Source: Betaproteobacteria bacterium
GTDB taxonomy: Bacteria; Pseudomonadota; Gammaproteobacteria; Burkholderiales; Thiobacillaceae
Direction: 5' to 3'
Length of the DNA stretch: 37,904 nucleotides
Assembly (NCBI GenBank): GCA_016873905.1
Contig: VGVU01000002.1
Location: 1 to 37,904 of the forward strand
Below the pieces are notes generated by a model. It made no database searches, was not told where the DNA came from, and worked only from the letters and a program-made list of their open reading frames with translations. A program made the translations under genes and the position numbers. Shown here piece after piece: positions 8,512 through 16,430 of this stretch (within the stretch, counting starts at the first letter, position 1; each line of letters begins with the position of its first letter).

Positions 8512-10442
8512 GCGGCCGCCTTATCTTTCAAGGCGATGCGATAACGACGGTCAGACGCAGCCAGCGCACCACCCAGGGACATCAGCGCCGCCGCAAACCA
8601 CAACCAGCCAATGAAAGGTTTGTAGAACAGGCGAATCGTCCAGACCTGCGGCTCAATCTCCTCGCCCATTGCCACATAAACATCGCGAAGCACGCCGTAA
8701 TCGATCCCGGCCTCCGTCATCGGCATGCCCCCGGCGTTATAGAGGCGCTTCTCGGGACGCAGGCTAAATTCCGACCCACTCTCCGACTTAACCACCAGAT
8801 GCCCGCGTGCCGCGTGGTAATTGGGGCCCTCAAACGCCTCGGCACCCTTGAAGGTGAAGGTATAACCCGCGAGCTGCGCCGTATCGCCGACCGCCATCTT
8901 CACATTGCGCTCACCCTCATAACCGGACACCAGCGCCATGCCGACGATGCCAATCGCCATCGACAGGTGCGCAAGCTGCATCCCCCAGAAACCTCGCGGC
9001 AGCGTCCACGGGCTGCCACCCCGTTTGAGTCGCTCCGTAAAGCCCAAGGCCACGCCGTAGGCAATCCACACCGCCAGACCCATGCCCAGGGCCACCCAGG
9101 GCTTGAACTCGCCAGCCGCCAGCGGCACGGCCACCGCCGCGACCACGGCCACGGCAAAGGCCAGACGCAGACGCACCACCATGTCAGGCAGGCTGGCACC
9201 CTTCCAGCGGGTCAGCGGACCGACCGCCATGAGGAAAAGAACCGGCACCATGAGCGGCACAAAGACGGCATTGAAATAGGGTGCGCCCACCGAGATCTTG
9301 CCCATGCCAAGGGCATCGAGGAACAGCGGATACAGGGTGCCCAGCAAGACCGAACCCAAGGCTGCAACCAGCACCACATTGTTGACCAGAAGCAGGGACT
9401 CCCGCGAAAACGCCGAGAAGCGGGCGCTACCGAGCATCGTCGGGGCACGCAGGGCGTAGAGCAACAAGGAGCCGCCAATCACCACCGCCAGGAAACCAAG
9501 GATGAAGGCCCCGCGGGCCGGGTCGGTGGCGAAGGCATGCACCGAGGAAAGCACCCCGGAGCGCACCAGGAAGGTGCCCAGCAGCGACAGAGAGAAGGCG
9601 GTGATTGCCAGGAGCACGGTCCAGGACTTGAAGACCCCGCGTTTCTCGGTCACCGCCAAGGAGTGGATCAGGGCCGTACCGGCCAGCCAGGGCATGAAGG
9701 AGGCGTTTTCGGTCGGATCCCAGAACCACCAGCCGCCCCAGCCGAGTTCGATATAGGCCCACCAACTGCCCAGCGCGATGCCCATGGTAAGGAAGGTCCA
9801 CGCCACCGTGGTCCACGGCCGCGACCAACGCGCCCAAGCCGCGTCCAGCTTTCCGGAAAGGAGGGCGGCGATAGCAAACGCAAACGCAACCGAAAAACCA
9901 ACATAGCCCATGTACAGCATCGGCGGGTGTAAGACCATCCCCGGATCCTGCAACAACGGGTTCAGGTCACGCCCATCGGGCGGCGCCGGCAATAGACGGT
10001 CAAACGGGTTGGAGGTAAAGAGCAGAAAGGCGAGAAAACCGACCGACACCAGGCCCATGATGCCAATCACGCGCGCGACCATGTCTTCCGGCAGACGGCG
10101 CGACAGTACGCTGACCGCCATGGTCCAGAAGGCGAGAATCAGCGTCCACAGCAACATGGAACCTTCATGCGATCCCCATGAGGCCGTAAACCGATAGACC
10201 GCCGGCAGTTGCGAGAAGGAGTTCAGCGCGACATTGCGCACCGAAAAATCATTCTGCAAGAAGGCCGTCACCAGACAGGCATAGGCCAACGCTACAAACA
10301 GAAACTGCGCCCGTGCAGCCGGTCGGGCCACCGCAAGGAAACGGGCGTTGCCGGTCTGCGCGCCGATCAGCGGCAGGACGGATTGCACCAGCGCCAGAAG
10401 CAGCGCCAGAATAAGGGAAAAATGGCCGATTTCAGGGATCAT
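8508..10442 (-). CDS. ccmF: Heme lyase subunit CcmF
   Basis: The 644-residue polytopic membrane protein belongs to the heme-handling protein superfamily. The tryptophan-rich WWD motif WGGWWFWDPTENASFMPW begins at residue 235 and is flanked by the HPPMLYMGYVG and ALIHSLAVTEKRG segments that carry conserved histidines. CcmF, with CcmH and CcmI, transfers heme from holo-CcmE to apocytochromes. In E. coli a special homologue (NrfE) handles CXXCK sites; here this is the only CcmF-type protein in view although the neighbouring octaheme reductase has a CXXCK heme. The ATG lies 3 bases beyond the ccmE stop. Confidence 0.97.
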   Translation of the reverse strand: MIPEIGHFSLILALLLALVQSVLPLIGAQTGNARFLAVARPAARAQFLFVALAYACLVTAFLQNDFSVRNVALNSFSQLPAVYRFTASWGSHEGSMLLWTLILAFWTMAVSVLSRRLPEDMVARVIGIMGLVSVGFLAFLLFTSNPFDRLLPAPPDGRDLNPLLQDPGMVLHPPMLYMGYVGFSVAFAFAIAALLSGKLDAAWARWSRPWTTVAWTFLTMGIALGSWWAYIELGWGGWWFWDPTENASFMPWLAGTALIHSLAVTEKRGVFKSWTVLLAITAFSLSLLGTFLVRSGVLSSVHAFATDPARGAFILGFLAVVIGGSLLLYALRAPTMLGSARFSAFSRESLLLVNNVVLVAALGSVLLGTLYPLFLDALGMGKISVGAPYFNAVFVPLMVPVLFLMAVGPLTRWKGASLPDMVVRLRLAFAVAVVAAVAVPLAAGEFKPWVALGMGLAVWIAYGVALGFTERLKRGGSPWTLPRGFWGMQLAHLSMAIGIVGMALVSGYEGERNVKMAVGDTAQLAGYTFTFKGAEAFEGPNYHAARGHLVVKSESGSEFSLRPEKRLYNAGGMPMTEAGIDYGVLRDVYVAMGEEIEPQVWTIRLFYKPFIGWLWFAAALMSLGGALAASDRRYRIALKDKAAA

Positions 10443-10445
10443 CCG

Positions 10446-10892
10446 TTACTCCTTCAAAGTCGCTTTCGCCTTCTGCGCCTGCTCAATCGCACTCGCAGCC
10501 TCGGGCGGCATATAGTTCTCATCATGTTTGGCGAGCACCGTCGTCGCGGTAAAGCGGCCGTCTGCACCGATGCGACCCTCGGCCACGGCGCCCTTGCCTT
10601 CCTTGAACAGGTCCGGCACGACACCCTGATAGGTGACGGGAATACTGTGTGCCGTATCGGTCACCTTGAAGGTCAGCGTCATACCGTCACCGCTGCGCTG
10701 GATACTGCCCATTTCGATCAAGCCGCCAATACGGAAGGCGCGATCCTTGGGCGCTTTTCCTGCAGCCACCTCGGTGGGCGAAAAGAAGAACACCAGATTG
10801 CTGCGAAAGGCATTGAGTACCAGCATGACCACAATACCCAACACGGCCACAACCACCCCGATGGCTAAAAGTTTCTTGTGCCGGGACTTCAT
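10446..10892 (-). CDS. ccmE: Heme chaperone CcmE
   Basis: The 148-residue protein has one N-terminal membrane helix (about 8-27) and a periplasmic beta-barrel ending in the heme-binding motif AKHDENYMPPE, where His123 would bind heme covalently and Tyr127 is the usual axial ligand. CcmE receives heme from CcmABCD and delivers it to CcmF. The open frame extends upstream of MKSRHKK, but that ATG overlaps the ccmD stop as ATGA and matches the family N-terminus. Confidence 0.96.
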   Translation of the reverse strand: MKSRHKKLLAIGVVVAVLGIVVMLVLNAFRSNLVFFFSPTEVAAGKAPKDRAFRIGGLIEMGSIQRSGDGMTLTFKVTDTAHSIPVTYQGVVPDLFKEGKGAVAEGRIGADGRFTATTVLAKHDENYMPPEAASAIEQAQKAKATLKE

Positions 10893-11065
10893 TGCGCCTC
10901 CCAGCGTTGCATGCGCTGCAACCGGTTGATCAACGACCGTTGCCCGCGCCGCAACAGCCAGACCTCCAGGGCCACACCCAGGACCGTCACGCCGAACGAA
11001 CCCCAGACATACAGCCCATATCCGCCCATGGACCAGAACGCGGTCCCGCTTTGCCACACCATCAT
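10889..11065 (-). CDS. ccmD: Heme exporter protein CcmD (small membrane subunit)
   Basis: This 58-residue protein has one membrane helix (about 17-38) followed by a basic segment, LLRRGQRSLINRLQRMQRWEAQ-like in charge, as in CcmD. It stabilises CcmE in the CcmABC complex. The frame is open well upstream, but the ATG at 11065 overlaps the ccmC TGA (ATGA). A second ATG follows directly at 11062. Confidence 0.88.
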   Translation of the reverse strand: MMVWQSGTAFWSMGGYGLYVWGSFGVTVLGVALEVWLLRRGQRSLINRLQRMQRWEAQ

Positions 11066-11793
11066 GCCTCCTTCAGGGCCGCTTGCGCCCAATCTGTATG
11101 TCGTTCCCGTTCCAAAATCAAGCCACGCACCCTTACAAAAGCAACGGCAATGGTATAGAGCCAAGCCGCAACAGCCATCACCAGCATACCCACCAACATG
11201 ATCGTCGCCATGGAAGGCGCCTTCGTGAGGTTGATGGACGAACCCTGATGCAAGGTGTTCCACCATGTTACCGAGAAATAGATGATCGGCACATTGACGG
11301 CCCCGACCAGGATCAAGAGCGCACCCGCGCGGTCCCCGCGCTTCGGGTCATCAATCGCGGCCCACAGGGCCATGATGCCCACATAGAGGAAGAGCAGGAT
11401 CAGTTGCGAGGTCAGGCGCGCATCCCACACCCACCAGGCGCCCCACATCGGCTTGCCCCACAAGGCGCCGGTCCAGAGGGCGAGGAAACAGAAGAGCGCC
11501 CCCGTCGGCGCCAAGGCGCGTGCCATCAGGAAGGACAGCCGGGTATTGAAGGCCAGGCCGATGGCACACCAGAAGGCCATGACCAGATAGATGAACATCG
11601 ACATCCAGGCGGTCGGAACATGGATGAAGATGATGCGGTAGGCCTCACCCTGCTGAAAATCGGTCGGCGCCACAAAGAAACTGATATAAAGCCCGATACC
11701 CGCAAGAAGAGCCGCGCCCCAGGCAAACCAGGGAATCCAGCGTCCGGCCAGGTGATAAAAAGTCGCGGGGGCTGCGTAGTGATATAGGTTCAT
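11062..11793 (-). CDS. ccmC: Heme transporter subunit CcmC
   Basis: The 243-residue protein has six likely membrane helices and the tryptophan-rich WGAWWVWDARLTSQ motif (117-130) of the heme-handling family. Conserved periplasmic histidines appear as FIHVPTAW (His58) and later in WWNTLHQGSS. CcmC presents heme to CcmE. The ATG is 24 bases beyond the ccmB stop, the longest gap in this otherwise overlapping operon. Confidence 0.96.
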   Translation of the reverse strand: MNLYHYAAPATFYHLAGRWIPWFAWGAALLAGIGLYISFFVAPTDFQQGEAYRIIFIHVPTAWMSMFIYLVMAFWCAIGLAFNTRLSFLMARALAPTGALFCFLALWTGALWGKPMWGAWWVWDARLTSQLILLFLYVGIMALWAAIDDPKRGDRAGALLILVGAVNVPIIYFSVTWWNTLHQGSSINLTKAPSMATIMLVGMLVMAVAAWLYTIAVAFVRVRGLILERERHTDWAQAALKEA

Positions 11794-11817
11794 GGCCGTC
11801 TCAATCCTTATTTATCT

Positions 11818-12486
11818 TTAATCCACCGAGACCCGCAGGGCCGCCCCGGTCACCCAAGGTGCCAGCAGCAGGCACAGACCCATGAAGGCCCCCAGCAGCG
11901 AGAGTTGCGCCTCCGCGCCCATCCCGGCCAAAACCCCGTCCACAGCCCCAGCGCCAAAGATCAGGGCTGGAACATACAGGGGAAGGATGAGCAAGGTCAA
12001 CAGGGTCCCGCCGCCCCGCAGACCCAAGGTCAGCGCGGCCCCCACGCCGCCCAACAAGGAAAGCACCGGGGTGCCGATCGCCAACGAGATCACGAGGGTG
12101 CCGATCGCATCCGGTGGCAGGGCAAACTGCAGCCCCAGCAAGGGCGCGATCACCAAGAGCGGCAGGCCGAAGATCAGCCAGTGGGCAATGGCCTTGCCGA
12201 GCGCCAGAATCAGCGCCGGTTGCGGTGAGAGCAACATCTGTTCGAGGCTGCCATCGCGATGATCGTCGGCATACAACCGCTGGAGTGACAGCAGGCTCGC
12301 CAACAGGGCCGCGACCCACAGCACCCCGCCCGCCACCCGGCGCAACTGCTCCGGGTCGGCCCCAATACCCAGCGGGAACATACTCACCACCATGACAAAA
12401 AAGAACTGCGAGGTCAGCCAGTCGCCTTTGCGCCGCGCCGCCAGCAAAAGATCGCGACGAATCACCGTCATCAGGAAGCGCCACAT
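11818..12486 (-). CDS. ccmB: Heme exporter membrane subunit CcmB
   Basis: The 222-residue hydrophobic protein matches CcmB in length and in sequence: an amphipathic start RRDLLLAARRKGDW, then six membrane helices, with the conserved QRLYADDHRDGSLEQMLLSP segment (69-88). It is the permease of the CcmAB ABC transporter, which powers release of holo-CcmE from CcmC. It starts 3 bases beyond the ccmA stop. Confidence 0.95.
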   Translation of the reverse strand: MWRFLMTVIRRDLLLAARRKGDWLTSQFFFVMVVSMFPLGIGADPEQLRRVAGGVLWVAALLASLLSLQRLYADDHRDGSLEQMLLSPQPALILALGKAIAHWLIFGLPLLVIAPLLGLQFALPPDAIGTLVISLAIGTPVLSLLGGVGAALTLGLRGGGTLLTLLILPLYVPALIFGAGAVDGVLAGMGAEAQLSLLGAFMGLCLLLAPWVTGAALRVSVD

Positions 12487-12489
12487 CGC

Positions 12490-13158
12490 TTACGCCTCCT
12501 CATGCGCAGATACAGACACTGGATCATCCACCTGCATGACCGGGCCGATCTGCAACGGTACCGTATCCACCCCCTGGAGCCGCAGAGGCTGGTGCGTGGT
12601 CATCACCACCATGCCACCCGCCTGAACATGCTCGCGCAGCAAGGTCTCCACCTCCGCCACCCCGCGAACATCCAGCCCGGTCAACGGCTCATCCAGAATC
12701 CACAACAGGGCGCCCGAAACCAGCAGGCCCGCCAGGGCTACCCGGCGACGCTGGCCAAAAGACAAGACCCGTGCCGGCAGATCCAGACAGGCTGCCAGTC
12801 CCATGCGCACCAAAACCGGCTCGATCTCCGCCGGTACCAACTTCTGGCCCCGCAACCCCGCATAAATCTGGACATTCTCGACCGGCGTCAGGTCATCCTT
12901 GACCCCATTGGCATGCGCCAGATACACCATGGCTTGATGATAGGTCTCGCGATTCCGGTCGATGGATTCACCATTCCAGCGCACCTCCCCCGCCGCGGGT
13001 TGCGACAAGCCACTCAGTAGCCGCAGAAAGCTGGTCTTTCCACGCCCATTGCCCCCCTGCACCAACAGTAACTGGCCGGCCTGCAGATCCATCTGCAAGC
13101 CTAAAAATAGCAGCCGGTCACCGCGTTGGCAGGTCAAATCATGAGCCGAAAGTTGCAT
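12490..13158 (-). CDS. ccmA: Heme exporter ATP-binding subunit CcmA
   Basis: The 222-residue ABC ATPase shows Walker A GGNGRGKT (35-42), signature LSFGQRRRVALA (132-143), Walker B LLWILDEPLTGLD (151-163) and the H-loop TTHQP. It energises CcmB. I start at MQLSAHDLTC, which aligns with CcmA N-termini; the frame is open further upstream but that stretch does not look like the family. No strong Shine-Dalgarno precedes this ATG. It is the first gene of ccmABCDEFGHI, and its promoter should lie between 13159 and the terminator at 13281. Confidence 0.93.
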   Translation of the reverse strand: MQLSAHDLTCQRGDRLLFLGLQMDLQAGQLLLVQGGNGRGKTSFLRLLSGLSQPAAGEVRWNGESIDRNRETYHQAMVYLAHANGVKDDLTPVENVQIYAGLRGQKLVPAEIEPVLVRMGLAACLDLPARVLSFGQRRRVALAGLLVSGALLWILDEPLTGLDVRGVAEVETLLREHVQAGGMVVMTTHQPLRLQGVDTVPLQIGPVMQVDDPVSVSAHEEA

Positions 13159-13220
13159 CAACAAAGGATGGGTAAAAATGATCGTGGAGGATAACCGGAA
13201 ACGCTGCCGGTCTCCATGTA

Positions 13221-13233
13221 TTGTTTCAAACAA
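13221..13233. promoter_or_regulatory. Perfect palindrome in the presumed ccm promoter region
   Basis: TTGTTT-C-AAACAA is a perfect inverted repeat 63 bases upstream of the ccmA ATG, in the only gap where a ccm promoter can lie. It does not match the FNR consensus. It could be an operator or chance; I found no convincing -35/-10 pair to anchor it. Confidence 0.3.
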
Positions 13234-13280
13234 GCAGATGGCGCAGCCTAGATCTATCCTGGCTAACACAATCGATGCCC

Positions 13281-13308
13281 AAAAAAAGGGGCCGGCATCA
13301 CCGGCCCC
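13281..13308 (-). terminator. Intrinsic terminator of the fccAB-octaheme reductase operon
   Basis: On the minus strand an 8-bp stem GGGGCCGG/CCGGCCCC with a 5-base loop is followed by seven T residues, 18 bases past the reductase stop. This is a textbook Rho-independent terminator and separates the operon from ccmA. Confidence 0.92.
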
Positions 13309-13325
13309 CGCACTCTAGCTACCGA

Positions 13326-15041
13326 TTACTTCTTGGCAGCCATGGCCTCTTTCAGCATCTTGATACCGGCCTTCGAGGCATCCATCGACTTGGCCAGCGA
13401 CTCGCGTGCCTGCTCCGGGTTATGGAAGCCGTCGGAATTCTCGGCGGTCCACCATTCCCAGTACAGGGTCGCGTCATACTGATACTCCTTGGCCTTGGTC
13501 ATGGTGGCCTCATCCACGCCCTTGTCATTGGCCTTCAGCATCTCGTCGATGAGTTGGGCCAGCCAGAACTCGGCCTTGGTCATCTTGCCGCGAATGTAGT
13601 TCTGGATCGCGTCAATCTGATACTTCGACTCTTCAACGCTCCAGCCCTTGTGACACTTGGCACATGTTTCCTGGGTCATGTTACGAGCACTCTGCTGACC
13701 GTGCCATGTGTAGGGCTTGGCATCAGCCGAGGACTTGACCTTGGGCATATGGCAATCCTTACACTCAACACCGGCACGCTCGTGCTTGGAACCCCAAACG
13801 GTCTCCATTTCCGGGTGCTGGATCTTGGGCAACAACGCACCCGTGCTGGCATGCTTGAAGTCCTTGAAGTTGTACTGCTTGGTCATCACATCCTTGTAGC
13901 CCATGACATTGACCCACGGGAACAGGTTGGTGCGCGGGTCAGACATCTTGATGAACTCGGGTGCCTTGCCTGTCGCTGCATTACCCAGGTCAAAGCCCGG
14001 GCCACAGTTGTATTCCACATGGCACTGGGCACACATGACATTCGAGTCCGACTTCGACAAGAGACCAATGGCACGGAAATCCTTGCCGTCGCGCTGGAAC
14101 CAGACCTTCTTGATGGTGCTCTGGGCGCTCTTGACCGGATCCATCGGATAGGTGCCCAGCTTGCGATCAACCACAGCCTCAATCAAGCCGTCACGCACCA
14201 CGCGCGGGGCTGCCGAGTGCGGGTCATGGCACATGAAACAGTTGAGCGGATGCTTCAGGTCACGGGCAACATCAACCACCTTGGAGGTACGATCCCACTT
14301 GGCCTTCGGGTGCTTGTCGCCCATGTATTTCCAGTCCAGGATGTGGTCTTGGGTCTTACAACTCAGACACACCGGATTACCCGCTGTCACAACCTGAGAC
14401 ATGAACCGCTTCTGGTCCGAAGTGGATGGCTCCTTATCCGTCAGGATATTCCAGGCGCCCTTCACGGCCCCGTCTGCATCGCTGATATGCATCCAGTTCT
14501 TGAGCTGGAAGCGGCCACCGTAGGCGCGATCCACGATCAAGTGATCAACCAGCATGAAGGCGTGCGAACGCGGCTCGTTGTGCTCAATGGTAAAGCCGTA
14601 GCCCTCCATCAGCTTGTCGAACAGCGGCGAACGGCTCTTGAAGGCCGCCTTCTCAACCCGGGCCCCGGAGGCATGATTGAGCTTGACGAAGGAATTGTAC
14701 TGATCTGCGTGACAGGTGGCGCAAACCTGATGGTCCATCCGGGTCACAGGCCGTTTGCCCATGTCCTTTTCCTTCGCACTCTTCAGGTGATCAACCGCGT
14801 CGTGGCAGGCGGCACAGTTCACCGTGGCGTGACGACCACCGCTATGGAATTCCTCGATATTGTCGTGACAGGAATAACACTTCTTTTCCTCGATCGGGGA
14901 AATCGGTTTGGCGGCCTTGGTCGCAACCGGTTCAAAGTCACTCGGCTTCAAGGGTGCCGAGACTCCTGCGTGTGCCGTCAAAGCGAGGAGACATGCCCCC
15001 ACCCCCAGCACGCTGCGTGTAATCCACTGCGTAATGTTCAT
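13326..15041 (-). CDS. onr: Octaheme cytochrome c nitrite reductase (ONR, TvNiR family)
   Basis: The 571-residue product has a signal peptide (about 1-25) and eight heme motifs: CYSCH (55-59), CAACH (76-80), CATCH (107-111), CLSCK (225-229), CFMCH (268-272), CAQCH (337-341), CKDCH (427-431) and CAKCH (460-464). The lysine-ligated fourth heme is the catalytic site in octaheme ammonia-forming nitrite reductases; the last five hemes correspond to NrfA. CAQCHVEYNC supplies catalytic Tyr344 and Cys346, the Tyr-x-Cys pair that is cross-linked in Thioalkalivibrio TvNiR; Arg158 and His420 are likely catalytic by eye. The family reduces nitrite and hydroxylamine to ammonia, and sulfite in vitro. The ATG at 15041 has AGGAG seven bases upstream and starts the signal peptide. 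An in-frame ATG at 15110 also has GGAGG and would add 23 residues. The gene follows fccAB in one operon. Confidence 0.92.
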   Translation of the reverse strand: MNITQWITRSVLGVGACLLALTAHAGVSAPLKPSDFEPVATKAAKPISPIEEKKCYSCHDNIEEFHSGGRHATVNCAACHDAVDHLKSAKEKDMGKRPVTRMDHQVCATCHADQYNSFVKLNHASGARVEKAAFKSRSPLFDKLMEGYGFTIEHNEPRSHAFMLVDHLIVDRAYGGRFQLKNWMHISDADGAVKGAWNILTDKEPSTSDQKRFMSQVVTAGNPVCLSCKTQDHILDWKYMGDKHPKAKWDRTSKVVDVARDLKHPLNCFMCHDPHSAAPRVVRDGLIEAVVDRKLGTYPMDPVKSAQSTIKKVWFQRDGKDFRAIGLLSKSDSNVMCAQCHVEYNCGPGFDLGNAATGKAPEFIKMSDPRTNLFPWVNVMGYKDVMTKQYNFKDFKHASTGALLPKIQHPEMETVWGSKHERAGVECKDCHMPKVKSSADAKPYTWHGQQSARNMTQETCAKCHKGWSVEESKYQIDAIQNYIRGKMTKAEFWLAQLIDEMLKANDKGVDEATMTKAKEYQYDATLYWEWWTAENSDGFHNPEQARESLAKSMDASKAGIKMLKEAMAAKK

Positions 15042-15121
15042 GATATTGCTCCTCTTGGTTGCAGACACCCCGGCAGGGGCAGGTTTATGAGTCATCCGTT
15101 CATTCATCATCGCCTCCGGTC

Positions 15122-16420
15122 TCAGACAAAGGCATCAGCCATGATGTTGTTGAACCAGCCGTTGGCATACTCCGCCTCCAGCCGACGAGTGATCGGCGGC
15201 GCCTGAACCGGCGAGACCCCGCCGGCCGTCTTCACATAGATGAATTTGTTGTCTTCCACCTTGTACACATGGACCACCGAGAATCCGTAATCCGGTGCCG
15301 CCAGGCTATAACAGGTGTTGACATAGAAGGGCTCGGGGTTGGGCAAACCATTGAGCTTGGCAATGATGGCCCCCGCAGCAACCTTGGCCTGAGTGACAGC
15401 CATGTGCGCGGACTTGGGCATGTCATAGACGGGCAATTCGCCAGCGATACAGCAATCGCCCACCGGATAGATGTCCGCGTGCACCGTCGATTCCATGCTC
15501 ATCGGCTTCACCTCACACCAGCCTTGCGCATTGGCCAACCCGGCATCACGGGCAATCTTGCCCGCCTTGTGGGCCGGAATGATATTGACCACGCGCCCCT
15601 TGTGTTCGCCAAAGGTGGTGTAACAGGTGCGGGTCTTGGGATCGATCTTCACGACCTTGCCGTCGTCCTTGCCCGGAACCCATTCAATCATGCCCGGGTA
15701 AAGCGCCTTCCACGCCTGCGTAAAGAGCGCTTGCTTGGAGAAGGAATCATTTGGGTCCAGGATCAGGATCTTGGACTTGCCCTTGCCGTGATGCTTGAGG
15801 TAGTGCGCAATCTGCGCCGCACGCTCATAAGGCCCGGGCGGGCAACGGAAAGGCTTGGGCGGCGGGGCAATGATGCAGACTTCGCCATCCTTCATCGCCA
15901 TCACCTGGTCTTTCAGCAGCAGCGTCTGCGGGCCTGCCTTGTAGGCATGCGGAATCTCTTCGGAGACCGCCTGCGTATAGCCCTCCACGGCACCCCAAGT
16001 GAAATCAACGCCGGGGGCCATGATCAAGGCATCGTAGGACAAGGTAGCGCCGCCCGTCAGGGTTACCACCTTCTTGACCGGATCCACAGCCGTCACCCAA
16101 CGCTGCACGATGTTGATTCCGCGTGCGGTCAGACCGCCATAGCGGGTTTGCAGGCTTTCCAGGGTGCGATGGCCCGAGATCACTTCATTAGACAGCGGAC
16201 ACGCGGTATAAGTGGCATTGGGTTCAACCAAGGTGACATCAATCGCGGGATCCATCACTTTGATGTATTTGGCCGCTGCCGCACCACCGAACCCCCCGCC
16301 GACCACGACGACCCGGGCCTTTGCGGTCGTCGTTGCACGCGCCGCAGGAACCGTCAGGATTGAAGCCGAGCCCGCCGCCGCAAGGGACTGCAAAAATACA
16401 CGCCGATTTACACTATTCAT
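15122..16420 (-). CDS. fccB: Flavocytochrome c sulfide dehydrogenase, flavoprotein subunit FccB
   Basis: FccB oxidises sulfide in the periplasm and passes electrons to the heme subunit FccA. The 432-residue precursor has a Tat signal (NRRVFLQSL, about 5-29). The FAD-binding loop is VVVVGGGFGG (37-46). Cys74 in TACPLSNEV sits where FccB binds FAD covalently. Cys193 (FRCPPGPYER) and Cys302 (GWCEV) match the redox disulfide. The C-terminal VNTCYSLAAPDYG and GWFNNIMADAF segments also follow Allochromatium FccB as I remember it. An ATG pair lies at 16423 and 16420; GGAG is six bases from the second, which I chose. It lies 10 bases after fccA. The 80-base gap to the octaheme reductase shows no terminator. 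Confidence 0.94.
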   Translation of the reverse strand: MNSVNRRVFLQSLAAAGSASILTVPAARATTTAKARVVVVGGGFGGAAAAKYIKVMDPAIDVTLVEPNATYTACPLSNEVISGHRTLESLQTRYGGLTARGINIVQRWVTAVDPVKKVVTLTGGATLSYDALIMAPGVDFTWGAVEGYTQAVSEEIPHAYKAGPQTLLLKDQVMAMKDGEVCIIAPPPKPFRCPPGPYERAAQIAHYLKHHGKGKSKILILDPNDSFSKQALFTQAWKALYPGMIEWVPGKDDGKVVKIDPKTRTCYTTFGEHKGRVVNIIPAHKAGKIARDAGLANAQGWCEVKPMSMESTVHADIYPVGDCCIAGELPVYDMPKSAHMAVTQAKVAAGAIIAKLNGLPNPEPFYVNTCYSLAAPDYGFSVVHVYKVEDNKFIYVKTAGGVSPVQAPPITRRLEAEYANGWFNNIMADAFV

Positions 16421-16430
16421 CATCGTCTCC

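Noticed and set aside
11801..12484. A 227-codon frame overlapping ccmB on the same strand
   Set aside because: It is an out-of-frame reading of ccmB without membrane helices; the real frame has CcmB signatures.
13326..15041. Pentaheme NrfA or hydroxylamine oxidoreductase
   Set aside because: Eight heme motifs exclude NrfA. The CXXCK fourth heme and Tyr-x-Cys pair fit ONR; I see no HAO-type catalytic-heme cross-link pattern.
13221..15206. A 661-codon open frame on the plus strand opposite the octaheme reductase
   Set aside because: It is the antisense of a gene with eight heme motifs and a good ribosome site; its translation has no recognisable domain. Long antisense frames arise from GC-rich codon use.
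15059..16363. A 434-codon plus-strand frame opposite fccB
   Set aside because: The minus-strand frame has FAD, Tat and disulfide motifs of FccB; the plus frame shows nothing.
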